A stretch of DNA of 12,782 nucleotides, taken from Clostridia bacterium. Its GTDB lineage: Bacteria; Bacillota; Clostridia; Oscillospirales; CAG-272. Made by a program: the position numbers and the translations under genes. Where the stretch lies: assembly GCA_017648425.1 (NCBI GenBank), contig JAGCJD010000018.1:1-12782 (forward strand), given 5' to 3'. The notes beneath the pieces were generated by a model. It was not told the DNA's origin and did no database searches. It saw only the letters and a list, made by a program, of their open reading frames with translations. How positions within the stretch are numbered: position 1 is the stretch's first letter; every line of letters starts with the position of its first letter. Of this stretch, positions 1 through 8,242 are shown piece by piece.

Positions 1-21
1 AGCGAGCCTCATAACTTTAAA

Positions 22-73
22 CTAAAACAACAAAAAGAGCAGACACATAAGGTATTATACCTCGCGTGTCTGC
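22..73 (-). terminator. Rho-independent terminator after ftsH
   Basis: On the minus strand, 10 nt after the ftsH stop, an 8-bp stem GCAGACAC/GTGTCTGC (66-73 with 39-46) encloses a 3-nt by 3-nt internal loop. Inside that is a second 5-bp stem AGGTA/TACCT (58-62 with 50-54) with a 3-nt loop. A T-rich tract follows (minus-strand TCTTTTTGTTGTTTT, about 38-24). This is the standard architecture of an intrinsic terminator and marks the end of the seven-gene minus-strand operon. No comparable structure is seen between the other genes of the operon. Confidence 0.9.
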
Positions 74-83
74 CCCATTGGTG

Positions 84-2213
84 TTATTCTTGCTTGTCGT
101 CTTCGTTTTCGGCTTCGGCTTCGTCTTCGGCTTCGGCTTCGGCTTCGGCAAATTCTTCTATGTCGGAGATAGGCTCAATGTCCTCTGAGAAATCTGCTGC
201 CTCTGCTTGCTCAGCATCGGGTTCATTTTCGTCTGCTATTATATCGCTGTCAGTGTTATGCGATATATTTTCTCCGTTTTCCTCCGCTTCAAGACGGCGT
301 CTTTCAGCTTCCTGCGCTTTGCGGCGCTTTTCGTTTTCTTCGCGGCTCTTGCGCTTCTTTGCTTCGGTCATTTCTTCAAGGTCCTCAAAGGTAACACCGC
401 CCTCCATTGCTGCCTTGAATTGCTCTCCGTCCATTATCTCGTTCTTTACAAGGAACTCTGCGATAAAGTGGAGCTTATCCATGTTTTCGTTCAATATACG
501 CTTTGCGTTTTCATAAGCCTCGCTTATTATTGCATGGATCTCAAGGTCTATCTTTGAAGCGGTTTCATCTGAATAGTCCTGCGTGTGTGAGAAATCGCGG
601 CCAAGGAATACTTCTCCCTGTTCAACTCCGAACGCGCGCAAGCCGAGCTCCTCGCTCATTCCAAGTCTTGTGACCATATTCTTTGCAATATCCGTTGCGC
701 GCTGAATGTCATTTGATGCGCCTCCCGAAACATCTCCGAATATAAGCTCCTCTGCGGCTCTGCCTCCGAGAAGCATAGCGATCTTTTCCTTTAACTCGTT
801 CTTATATACGCTGTATTTATCTTCCTTTGGAGGATTGAGCGTGTATCCGAGAGCGTTTCCGCTGGGAATTATAGATATTTGCTGTACGGGATCCATGGTG
901 GGAAGCACATGTGCTATAATTGCGTGTCCTGCCTCGTGGTATGCGGTGTTCTTCTTTTCACGCTCTTTCATAGCGCGGGATTTCTTCTTAGGACCAGCTA
1001 TTACCTTAATAAATGCGTCCTCAATGTCGTCCATGCCGATAAGTGTCTTTCCGCGTCTTGCCGCCAAAAGAGCAGCCTCGTTAAGAAGATTGGAAAGATC
1101 TGCGCCAGTAAAGCCCGAGGTCGTCTTGGCTATCTGCGCCATATCAACGCCCTCTTCAAGGGGCTTGTTTCTTGCGTGTACCTTTAGTATCTCCTCGCGT
1201 CCCTTGATGTCGGGATAGTTTACAGTTACTTGTCTGTCAAATCGTCCTGGGCGGAGAAGTGCGGGATCGAGAATGTCGGGGCGGTTGGTTGCCGCTATAA
1301 CTATAATGCCATCGTGTGATCCAAATCCGTCCATTTCAACGAGAAGCTGGTTGAGCGTTTGCTCACGCTCGTCGTGTCCGCCGCCAAGGCCTGCGCCTCT
1401 GTGGCGTCCGACAGCGTCTATCTCGTCTATGAATATTATGGATGCTGGATGTTTTCTTGCGTTTTCAAACAGGTCGCGAACGCGGGAAGCGCCTACGCCG
1501 ACATACATTTCAACAAAGTCAGAGCCCGAGATCGAGAAGAAGGGAACACTTGCTTCTCCTGCTACTGCCTTTGCGAGCAGAGTTTTACCTGTTCCAGGAG
1601 GGCCCACGAGAAGAACTCCGTGGGGTATCTTTGCTCCGAGATGAGTGAATTTTTGGGGATCACGCAAAAATTCAACGACCTCTTGAAGCTCCTCTTTTTC
1701 CTCGTCTGCTCCTGCAACATCGGTAAAGAGCACCTTGTTTTTATCGTTTTGCGGTGTTTTTACTCTTGCTTTTCCAAAGGAGCTTATCTTTCCTGCTCCT
1801 CCTGCGCCGCCCGCCTGCTTCATTACGACTACCCAAAGTATGATAACTATAACTATTACCAATACATAAGGCAAAAAGCTTACCCACCAGGGCATTACAG
1901 TTACGGGCTCAATGTCGTAGCTCTCAATATTTACATTTTGCTCGGTATAGTATTTTCCGCAGTCATTTACGAAAAGGTTGAGACTTTGAAGCTGGTAGCC
2001 TATCTTTGAAGTGTTCAGATCTTCAACCGTTTTTGGAGTACCGCCCTCGGGGACTTCCTGCGTTTCAAGCGCTCGAAGCTCCTCAATGTCGTACACCTCC
2101 ATTGAGATATAGTCGTTTTCGTCAACGGTAAATGACTTTACGGCATCGTTTTTGAAGTAGTTTACTATTTCGCTGTACTTGACCTCCTCTACCTCCTGAT
2201 TACTGAACATCAT
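84..2213 (-). CDS. ftsH: ATP-dependent zinc metalloprotease FtsH (main ORF, lacks TM1)
   Basis: FtsH is a membrane-anchored AAA+ protease that degrades misfolded membrane proteins and short-lived regulators. Residues of the 709-aa ORF: an extracytoplasmic domain at about 5-105; the second transmembrane helix at about 111-131 followed by a Gly/Ala linker; Walker A GPPGTGKT at 204-211; the pore loop MYVGVG at 236-241 (Tyr where many homologues have Phe); Walker B IIFIDEID; the SRH arginine RPGRFDR at 321-327; the zinc site HEAGH at 426-430; and the third ligand region GASNDI with D502. A charged, acidic tail follows from about 623. The ATG at 2213 has no Shine-Dalgarno. The expected first transmembrane helix lies directly upstream in the same frame (2294-2217), separated by one TAA. 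The true start of the gene is therefore probably 2294, with a nonsense codon at position 27. It is the last gene of the operon, 35 nt after hpt when measured from 2294. Identity is near certain; integrity of the N-terminus is not. Confidence 0.95.
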   Translation of the reverse strand: MMFSNQEVEEVKYSEIVNYFKNDAVKSFTVDENDYISMEVYDIEELRALETQEVPEGGTPKTVEDLNTSKIGYQLQSLNLFVNDCGKYYTEQNVNIESYDIEPVTVMPWWVSFLPYVLVIVIVIILWVVVMKQAGGAGGAGKISSFGKARVKTPQNDKNKVLFTDVAGADEEKEELQEVVEFLRDPQKFTHLGAKIPHGVLLVGPPGTGKTLLAKAVAGEASVPFFSISGSDFVEMYVGVGASRVRDLFENARKHPASIIFIDEIDAVGRHRGAGLGGGHDEREQTLNQLLVEMDGFGSHDGIIVIAATNRPDILDPALLRPGRFDRQVTVNYPDIKGREEILKVHARNKPLEEGVDMAQIAKTTSGFTGADLSNLLNEAALLAARRGKTLIGMDDIEDAFIKVIAGPKKKSRAMKEREKKNTAYHEAGHAIIAHVLPTMDPVQQISIIPSGNALGYTLNPPKEDKYSVYKNELKEKIAMLLGGRAAEELIFGDVSGGASNDIQRATDIAKNMVTRLGMSEELGLRAFGVEQGEVFLGRDFSHTQDYSDETASKIDLEIHAIISEAYENAKRILNENMDKLHFIAEFLVKNEIMDGEQFKAAMEGGVTFEDLEEMTEAKKRKSREENEKRRKAQEAERRRLEAEENGENISHNTDSDIIADENEPDAEQAEAADFSEDIEPISDIEEFAEAEAEAEDEAEAENEDDKQE
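111..149 (-). repeat. Hexanucleotide repeat in the ftsH 3' end
   Basis: Six and a half tandem copies of GGCTTC (plus strand), with one copy changed to GTCTTC, lie inside the ftsH coding region near its stop. On the coding strand they read as alternating GAA and GCC codons with one GAC, giving an (Glu-Ala)n tract. Slippage by whole units would keep the frame and change only the tail length. Confidence 0.85.
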
Positions 2214-2294
2214 TTATAACGCAAGTATTATTGCAATGATAAGAACGATGTAAAATAGTAGTACCTTAAAGTTGCTTTTCTTGTTATTGTTCAT
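2214..2294 (-). CDS. ftsH: FtsH N-terminal TM1 segment, cut off by in-frame TAA
   Basis: This 26-codon ORF begins MNNNKKSNFK and continues with a hydrophobic run VLLFYIVLIIAIILAL, then TAA. It resembles the first lines of clostridial and bacillar FtsH: a short Asn/Lys-rich cytoplasmic stretch and then TM1. It is in the same frame as the 709-aa FtsH ORF, and the next codons after TAA are ATG ATG. It has the good ribosome binding site of the gene (GGAGA at 2306-2302, 7-8 nt before the ATG), which the downstream ATG lacks. The simplest reading is one ftsH gene of about 736 codons interrupted by a single stop codon. Alternatives are a sequencing or assembly error, readthrough, or two peptides made by stop-restart. 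TAA is an ordinary terminator for dnaB, rimP and nusA here, so recoding is unlikely. Confidence 0.8.
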   Translation of the reverse strand: MNNNKKSNFKVLLFYIVLIIAIILAL

Positions 2295-2301
2295 TTATAA
2301 A

Positions 2302-2306
2302 TCTCC
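2302..2306 (-). promoter_or_regulatory. Ribosome binding site deciding the ftsH start
   Basis: Minus-strand GGAGA lies 7 nt before the ATG at 2294-2292. The ATG pair at 2213-2208 is preceded only by coding-like sequence ending TTATAA, with no purine-rich box. This places initiation of the ftsH frame at 2294. Confidence 0.75.
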
Positions 2307-2329
2307 GTAAAATTACTGAATGTATCTGA

Positions 2330-2878
2330 TTATCCGCCATATACTGAGGGTTTTAATACGCCTACATATGGAAGATTACGATATTTCTCGTTAAAATCAA
2401 GACCAAAGCCCACAACAAACTCGTCAGGGATCTCCATTCCGCAGTAGTCGGGTGTAAAGCTTACGACTCGCCTTGATGGCTTGTCAAGCAGAGTGCAGGT
2501 GCGGACGCTGTTTGCTCCTCTTTCCGAAAGGTATTTTACAAGGTGGGAGAGTGTGTTTCCGCTGTCGATTATATCTTCGATTATTATAAAATTCGCATCG
2601 GACAGATCCTCGCGTTTGATGTCTAGGTGGATATTTATTATTCCCGAAGATTTGCTTTCCGAACCGTATGACGACACCTTCATGAATTCGATCTCCAACG
2701 GAAGATCTATCTTTTTCATGAGCGCTGAGGTGAACATCAACGAGCCTTTGAGTATGCATATCAGCACGAGCTTTTTTTCTGAATTCCTATAATCGTTGCA
2801 GATTTGTTTTGCGATAGTTGATGTTATTTCATCAAGCTTTTCCTCGCTTACAAGTATGTATTTAAGATCGTTTGTCAT
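2330..2878 (-). CDS. hpt: Hypoxanthine phosphoribosyltransferase
   Basis: This cytosolic purine-salvage enzyme transfers phosphoribose from PRPP to hypoxanthine (and usually guanine), giving IMP or GMP. The 182-aa product has the family layout: KGSLMF at 44-49 (PRPP pyrophosphate loop), FMKVSSYG at 65-72 (flexible loop region), and the PRPP signature FIIIEDIIDSGNTL at 97-110 with E101, D102 and D105. A C-terminal FVVGFGLDFNEKYRNLPYVG block is typical of bacterial HPRT. I chose the ATG at 2878 because AAAGG lies 9 nt upstream and the length matches the usual 175-185 aa. An ATG two codons earlier (2884) is possible. The longer frame from 2953 would overlap tilS and add an unrelated 25-residue leader. 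The gene sits between tilS and ftsH, as in Bacillus subtilis. Confidence 0.93.
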   Translation of the reverse strand: MTNDLKYILVSEEKLDEITSTIAKQICNDYRNSEKKLVLICILKGSLMFTSALMKKIDLPLEIEFMKVSSYGSESKSSGIINIHLDIKREDLSDANFIIIEDIIDSGNTLSHLVKYLSERGANSVRTCTLLDKPSRRVVSFTPDYCGMEIPDEFVVGFGLDFNEKYRNLPYVGVLKPSVYGG

Positions 2879-2912
2879 ATACATCAGCCTTTCCGATTTG
2901 TTAAAATATCCT

Positions 2913-4304
2913 TTAAAGCAGTCCGAATTTAATGCAAACGGCGGTCTTTTCATGCTCGTTTGCTTTTAGCCCCGCTCCATCACGAGTTGCAACGAATGGT
3001 ATGGCAACAATGCCTTTATCGTCACATATCATTGGCAAGCGGTAACGCATATCAAGCGGTATCTTCATATCGCACAGCAGCTTTTTTACGCTTTTGTTTA
3101 TACCGCGTATTCTTATTTTATCTCCTGCAAGTCTATTTCTTGCATAAAGATCACCACTTATTTTATCAAAATCTAAATACAATAGTGTTGACTTTTTGTA
3201 AATATTTATCGTGTTTTGTGAATTTCCAATGATGATTTGGGCATTAATAGCTGAAGCATCATTTACGCCCTCTCCAAGCTTTACGCAAAATTCATCGGGC
3301 GGAGTTGCCTTTTCTACACCCTTTTCAAGGTAAAGTCTGCCACTCTCTATCTTTGCCTTTACATCTAATGGTAAGTCGATTGATGAGTGCGCAACGCATG
3401 ATCTGCACAGTTCGCGGATAGAGGATATATGAATGTGCTCGAGCGTTCCACCCTCTGAAACATGCTTATAAAGCGCCATTATTGCTCTGTTTGCGATAGA
3501 TGGCGGAGATGAAAGCAATTTTTCGCACTCAAACGAGGCGTCATCGTTCATTTCGTCAAGAAACCATTCAGCCATGCTGTCAAGGCAGAGCGCGTCCTGC
3601 TTTAACGAGCAGGAGAGCCTTGCGGAGTTTTCCACCACGCCTGAATTTATCCTTTTGAGAGCGGGTATTATTTCCGCCCGTATCATGTTTCGCGTATATT
3701 CGGTATCCGTGTTGGTGCTGTCGGTGACAAAGCAAAGGTCGTTTGACGAGCAATACTCTAAGATCAGATCCTTGCTCATGCGAAGTATCGGGCGCACGAC
3801 CGTGCCGTAACGGCATGAGCGGGAAACGGGTATACCGCACATTCCCTCAATACCGCACCCACGCGCAAGATTGAATATTTGTGTTTCCAAATTATCGTTT
3901 GCATTATGCGCCGTTGCAAGCAGGCGTATGCCATGCTCTTTCATTATGCTGTCAAAAAACTCGTATCTTACAAGCCTTGCAGCCGTTTCAATGCTTAAAG
4001 AATGCTCCTTTGCATACTTTGGCACATCTTTTCTGCATACAAATATTTCAACATTCAGCTTTTTTGCAAACTCAAGGCAAAACTGCTCATCTCTGTCAGC
4101 TTCCTCTCCGCGTATCATATGATTTATATGAGCCGCGTATACCTTTCCTCCGCAAGCCTTTGCATTGGCGGCACACATATGGAGCAGAGCGGTTGAATCC
4201 GAGCCGCCCGAAAATGCAACGAGCACAGGTGAGCTCTCAGCCTCTCCCGTAAGTGTGGCGGGAGAAATAAATTCACGGGGAAGTGAATATTCTGTTCTGC
4301 TCAT
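2913..4304 (-). CDS. tilS: tRNA(Ile)-lysidine synthase
   Basis: TilS attaches lysine to cytidine 34 of the CAU-anticodon isoleucine tRNA using ATP, changing its decoding from AUG to AUA; it is normally essential. The 463-aa product has the N-type PP-loop SGGSDS at residues 32-37, then HINHMIRGEEADRDE and the AHNANDNLET block (a variant of the usual AHHxDDQxET). A central helical region follows. The TilS C-terminal domain is seen in LAGDKIRIRG...KSVKKLLCDMKIPLDMRYRLP. Length is normal. Its ATG overlaps the last base of the dnaB stop (TAATG), so translation is probably coupled to dnaB. Function is assigned from motifs plus the tilS-hpt-ftsH neighbourhood. Confidence 0.93.
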   Translation of the reverse strand: MSRTEYSLPREFISPATLTGEAESSPVLVAFSGGSDSTALLHMCAANAKACGGKVYAAHINHMIRGEEADRDEQFCLEFAKKLNVEIFVCRKDVPKYAKEHSLSIETAARLVRYEFFDSIMKEHGIRLLATAHNANDNLETQIFNLARGCGIEGMCGIPVSRSCRYGTVVRPILRMSKDLILEYCSSNDLCFVTDSTNTDTEYTRNMIRAEIIPALKRINSGVVENSARLSCSLKQDALCLDSMAEWFLDEMNDDASFECEKLLSSPPSIANRAIMALYKHVSEGGTLEHIHISSIRELCRSCVAHSSIDLPLDVKAKIESGRLYLEKGVEKATPPDEFCVKLGEGVNDASAINAQIIIGNSQNTINIYKKSTLLYLDFDKISGDLYARNRLAGDKIRIRGINKSVKKLLCDMKIPLDMRYRLPMICDDKGIVAIPFVATRDGAGLKANEHEKTAVCIKFGLL

Positions 4305-5647
4305 TAGGGCTCATCTCCGATATTTTTGGCAATAGTACGGAACTTTGTATATCTTCCTATCCAGCCCATCTTTACGGTTTGTGTTGAGCCGTGACGGTTC
4401 TTTGCTACAATTACCTCGGCAACACAGCCGTCATCGCTTCCTGCATCCTTTTTATCGTAATAGTCGTCCTTGTAAAGGAAGATTACTACATCGGCATCCT
4501 GCTCGATAGCACCCGAGTCACGGAGGTCGGAAAGCATGGGGCGTTTATCTGTTCTTGATTCAGGACCACGGGAGAGCTGAGCGCAGCATATAACGGGAAC
4601 ATTCAGCTCCTTGGCCATTATTTTGAGGTTACGGGAAATTTCCGCTACCTCATTTACTCTGTTATCTATGCGTCTGTCGCTTTGCATAAGTCCCAGATAG
4701 TCCACAACTACAAGACCGAGATTTTTGACACGGCGAAGCTTTGCCTTCATTCCCGTAACGGTCATTCCCGTTGTGTCGTCTATGAGAATATTTGTACCAG
4801 CAAGCTTTGTTGTGGTCTTTGCTATTTCATTCCACTGCTTTGCGTCAAGCTTGCCTGTTCTGAGAGCTACGCTATCTATCATGGCTTCACTTGAAATAAT
4901 TCTGCTTACGAGCTGCTCGGCAGACATTTCAAGCGAGAAGATACATACTGTTTTATTGGATTGTACGGCAACATTCGTTGCGATGTTGAGCGCAAACGAG
5001 GTCTTACCCATACCAGGACGAGCACCCACGAGAATAAGGTCGGAATTTCCAATTCCCGCAAGTACATTGTCAACATCTGAAAATCCTGTTCGTGTTCCCT
5101 GAGCGGACTCTCCTTCGGTTGACATTGTATGGAGATTTTTATATACATCATCTAAAACATCGCTTATGTGCTTGAAATTTTTAACATCTCTTCCTTGCGC
5201 AATATCAAAAATAAGGCTCTCTGCGTAGTTTACAAGCATGGAGGCATCGCCTTCCTCGCTGTAAGCCTTATCGGTTATATCCCCACAGACCTCGATAAGT
5301 CTGCGCAACACGCTCTTGTCCTTGATTATTTTTGCATAGTCCCTGACATTGAGGGCGTTGTTGCCCTTGTGCATGAGCTGTGTGATATAATCGGTTGCCG
5401 CGCTCTCTGTATATACGCCCTTTGTTACGAGCGCATTTACAAGCGTAACGAAATCTATATCCTTGCTATCTACAAACAGTTCCTTTAAAGCGGTGAATAT
5501 CTCTGTATGCTCGGAAATATAGAAGTCATCGGGATCTACTATCTGTACGACATCCTCGAGCGTACGGGGGCTTATTATTATTGAGCCCAGCAGGGATTGC
5601 TCTGTCACAAGAGAAAAGGGCAATTTTTTAAGAAGCTCGTCGTTCAT
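4304..5647 (-). CDS. dnaB: Replicative DNA helicase DnaB (DnaC in B. subtilis)
   Basis: This is the hexameric 5'-3' helicase that unwinds DNA at the replication fork. The 447-aa product has the N-terminal DnaB domain at about 8-110 (starting FSLVTEQSLLGSII), a linker helix region at about 110-180, and the RecA-like ATPase domain. In the latter, Walker A GARPGMGKT is at 208-216, FSLEMSAEQLVSRI follows, Walker B LVVVDYLGLMQ is at 312-321 (D316), and the DLRDSGAIEQDADVV motif is at about 374-388. No intein or insertion interrupts the motifs. The start has AAGGAAGG 9 nt upstream. It lies 33 nt after rplI and overlaps tilS by one base. The rplI-dnaB order is common in Bacillota. Confidence 0.96.
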   Translation of the reverse strand: MNDELLKKLPFSLVTEQSLLGSIIISPRTLEDVVQIVDPDDFYISEHTEIFTALKELFVDSKDIDFVTLVNALVTKGVYTESAATDYITQLMHKGNNALNVRDYAKIIKDKSVLRRLIEVCGDITDKAYSEEGDASMLVNYAESLIFDIAQGRDVKNFKHISDVLDDVYKNLHTMSTEGESAQGTRTGFSDVDNVLAGIGNSDLILVGARPGMGKTSFALNIATNVAVQSNKTVCIFSLEMSAEQLVSRIISSEAMIDSVALRTGKLDAKQWNEIAKTTTKLAGTNILIDDTTGMTVTGMKAKLRRVKNLGLVVVDYLGLMQSDRRIDNRVNEVAEISRNLKIMAKELNVPVICCAQLSRGPESRTDKRPMLSDLRDSGAIEQDADVVIFLYKDDYYDKKDAGSDDGCVAEVIVAKNRHGSTQTVKMGWIGRYTKFRTIAKNIGDEP

Positions 5648-5680
5648 TGACTTTTTCCTTCCTTATATTTATAGCTTAAA

Positions 5681-6130
5681 TTACTGCTTTGAGGTCACGA
5701 GAATATTTATCTTTCCCGATACATCTGAGAAAAGCTTAACATCAGCGGTGAAGTTGCCGAAGGTCTTTATATTTTCTTTGAGCGCTATTTTTCTCTTATC
5801 TATATCTATACCGTGCTCCTTTTTGAGAGCCTCGGCGATCTCCTTTGTTGTGACCGAGCCGTAAAGTCTTTTGTCAGGACCTGATGCGTATTCAAAACGA
5901 ACGGTTATATCTTTGAGCTTTTCGGCAATATCCTTTGCCTGCTGTCTTTCAACATCTATTTTGTGCTGTTTGGATGCCTCTTTGTTCTTAACTACATTGA
6001 GCGCTGAGTTATCTGCGGGAACTGCAAGTTTTTTGGGAAGCAGAAAGTTGCGGGCGTATCCGTCCGAAACCTCAATGACCTGATCCTTTTTTCCTTGTCC
6101 CTTTACATCCTGAGTTAAAATTACTTTCAT
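5681..6130 (-). CDS. rplI: 50S ribosomal protein L9
   Basis: bL9 binds domain V of 23S rRNA and projects from the base of the L1 stalk; it affects reading-frame maintenance. The 149-aa product has the normal size. It has an N-terminal rRNA-binding domain (MKVILTQDVKGQGKKDQVIEV, then DGYARNFLLPKKLA), a long central helix at about 43-75, and the C-terminal domain with RLYGSVTTKEIAEAL. The start is set by AAGGAGA 4 nt upstream of the ATG. The gene begins 9 nt after the gdpP stop, which fits co-translation within the operon. Confidence 0.97.
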   Translation of the reverse strand: MKVILTQDVKGQGKKDQVIEVSDGYARNFLLPKKLAVPADNSALNVVKNKEASKQHKIDVERQQAKDIAEKLKDITVRFEYASGPDKRLYGSVTTKEIAEALKKEHGIDIDKRKIALKENIKTFGNFTADVKLFSDVSGKINILVTSKQ

Positions 6131-6139
6131 ATTATCTCC

Positions 6140-8215
6140 TTATTTATTTGTGTCGTCCATATATTCGTTTATTGCCTCTATCAGCTTTTCCTTTGCTGTG
6201 TCGAGCTGCGAGTCGGCAACGACTGCGCCCGCTACATCAAAATGTCCTCCTCCGCCTATCTTTTCAAGTATGAGCTGAACATTTATCTTGCCGTTCGAGC
6301 GACCTGAAATGTGTACCATATTACCGATAAGCACGAGCGCGAATGCGGCGTTTACATTTCTTACTGACAAAAGCTTATCTGCTGCTTTTGCCGCGGCAAC
6401 TCTATCCTGTGATGAGCCAGTGCCCTCGCTTGTGGTGATGGCAATTTCGTTTCGGTATATTTCAGCGCCCATGCCAAACTGCGCTTCGGTATGATAATCC
6501 TCAAATGCAAGCTCGAAAAATGTGCGAGCGTATTCGGGACTTGCCCCTGCGCTGCGAAGATAAAGCGCGGCGGCAAATGTACGAGTTCCTACGGTGCGGG
6601 TGAAGTTTTGAGTGTCCACCATTATTCCTGCCATAAGAACATTAGCCTCTTCCTTTCTGAGTGTTCCAACGGGAACGCTGAATTCCAATATCTCACTTAT
6701 GAGCTCGGAAGCAGATGAGGCGGAGGGATCTATATATACGAGCTGAGGCTCATTCTCAAACTCTTCTTTCTTTATGTGGTGGTCGATAACTACGGTCTTG
6801 AAGGAGTTTGCGGCTATTTCGGGAGCTTCAAGTATCTTGAAATTGTTTGCGTCCACAATAACCAGCAATGTTCCGAATTCGCTTTCTCCAAGTCCTGTTA
6901 CATCGTCAACGAAAATGTTTTTGTAGTCGGCAAGCTCACAAAGCCTATTGGTACAAGCCTTGAAATTCTCACTTTCAGTATTTGTAACTATCTTTACTCT
7001 TACCCCAAGGTACATAGAGAGCGCCGCAATTCCAATGCACGCTCCGATAGAGTCGAAGTCGGGATTGCTGTGTCCCATTACTATGACATTGGAGGCGTTT
7101 TGTATCATGGAACAGAGCTTTGTGGAAATAACTCGGGAGTGACCGCCCGATTTCTTTTGTTGGCTCTTTGTTTTGCCTCCAAAGAAGAATGTTCCTGTTT
7201 CGTTTTTCATTACTGCCTGGTCGCCTCCGCGTTGGAGAGCCATTTCGAGGCACACGAGCGCCTCATGCTCCCTTTCGGCAAGAGTATCACCCATAGTAGT
7301 AATTCCTATGGATATGGTGATAGGCATATTGTCCTCGCCAAGCGTTACCTCACGAACTCGATCAAGTATCTCGAACTTTGCTTTTGCACAAGCGAGCATG
7401 CTCTGTCTTGTGAAAAGCAACATGTATTTATGTCTGTCGTATTCGCGGAGAATACCGCCGCGTTCCTTTGCCCATTGTTTAAGTATAGCATCTACATGAG
7501 TGGCTTCAGCCTGATAACTTACCTGAGCGTACTGCGCTATCTCGTCAAGGTTATCTATAACTATATAAGCAACGCAGGAGTGTTCTGCACGGTGCTTTGC
7601 GCTGAGAGCGCGAAGCTCGGTAACATCATTGAACATTAAGAGATAGAACAGCTTACCCTTTGAATAAAGCGGATAGCAGTCAATATGAAAATCCTTATCT
7701 GCTATCTGACAAATCGTCTTTTTATCGCTGAGCAGTTCAATATCCTCTTGATCCTCCTCGGGAATTTCGGATATATCACTGTCCGTTGCGTGTTTTACAA
7801 TGTAATCAAAAGGAATATCGCAGATCTCCTTTATGTCGGAGTTGAATACTGTTGCGGCAGCGCCTGCAATATTTTTCATAGCGGAGTTTACGGTAACTAT
7901 TTTTCCCTTATCCGTAACTACTGCGTAAGGAGAACGAAGCAAATGACGGAATGTGTATATAACGCCGTTGTTTTGCTCCTCTGAGGCATCAGATGCTATT
8001 CTGAAAAGGCTCATACGCTTTTGCACGGATAGATGTATAATGACTGAGGCTATCAGATATATGATTACCAGAGCCAAGGCGCATATTGCCACGGGAATTC
8101 TCGTATAGGTGCAGAGAATTACATGTATGGCAAAAAACAGTATGGCCATTATTATGCTGACGAGTGACGGAAGCTCCACCAAACGCTTAAAGAGATCAAA
8201 TTTCTTGTTTGACAT
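6140..8215 (-). CDS. gdpP: GdpP/YybT-type c-di-AMP phosphodiesterase
   Basis: In characterised Bacillota homologues, this membrane enzyme hydrolyses cyclic di-AMP to pApA, lowering a second messenger that controls potassium and osmolyte uptake and wall homeostasis. The 691-aa product has two N-terminal transmembrane helices at about 16-37 and 41-63. A PAS-like domain lies at about 85-200, and a degenerate GGDEF domain at about 210-340, where the signature is replaced by EYDRHKYMLLF. A DHH/DHHA1 phosphodiesterase follows: HSNPDFD at 382-388, VDANN with D455, DHH at 478-480, MVDTQNFT with D534, and GGGGH at 654-658. All catalytic metal ligands expected for DHH enzymes appear present. The start has AAAGGA 8 nt upstream. 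It lies between yybS and rplI, as in B. subtilis. Substrate is inferred from family. Confidence 0.93.
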   Translation of the reverse strand: MSNKKFDLFKRLVELPSLVSIIMAILFFAIHVILCTYTRIPVAICALALVIIYLIASVIIHLSVQKRMSLFRIASDASEEQNNGVIYTFRHLLRSPYAVVTDKGKIVTVNSAMKNIAGAAATVFNSDIKEICDIPFDYIVKHATDSDISEIPEEDQEDIELLSDKKTICQIADKDFHIDCYPLYSKGKLFYLLMFNDVTELRALSAKHRAEHSCVAYIVIDNLDEIAQYAQVSYQAEATHVDAILKQWAKERGGILREYDRHKYMLLFTRQSMLACAKAKFEILDRVREVTLGEDNMPITISIGITTMGDTLAEREHEALVCLEMALQRGGDQAVMKNETGTFFFGGKTKSQQKKSGGHSRVISTKLCSMIQNASNVIVMGHSNPDFDSIGACIGIAALSMYLGVRVKIVTNTESENFKACTNRLCELADYKNIFVDDVTGLGESEFGTLLVIVDANNFKILEAPEIAANSFKTVVIDHHIKKEEFENEPQLVYIDPSASSASELISEILEFSVPVGTLRKEEANVLMAGIMVDTQNFTRTVGTRTFAAALYLRSAGASPEYARTFFELAFEDYHTEAQFGMGAEIYRNEIAITTSEGTGSSQDRVAAAKAADKLLSVRNVNAAFALVLIGNMVHISGRSNGKINVQLILEKIGGGGHFDVAGAVVADSQLDTAKEKLIEAINEYMDDTNK

Positions 8216-8242
8216 GAATTGTATCCTTTCCTGTCTTATGCG

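Noticed and set aside
1359..2009. 216-aa plus-strand ORF opposite ftsH
   Set aside because: It is antisense to the FtsH ATPase region, with no motif; composition reflects the opposite strand codon bias.
84..2213. TAA recoded as a sense codon in this organism
   Set aside because: dnaB, rimP, nusA, ylxQ and others end at TAA at their expected family lengths, so it is a normal stop here.
2879..2953. Upstream start of hpt giving a 207-aa protein
   Set aside because: It would overlap tilS and add residues not found in HPRT; the ATG at 2878 has a better-placed ribosome binding site and gives the family length.
6776..7639. 287-aa plus-strand ORF opposite gdpP
   Set aside because: It is fully antisense to a well-supported gene, rich in Cys/Tyr/Ser as expected from a shadow frame, and lacks a recognisable domain or ribosome binding site.
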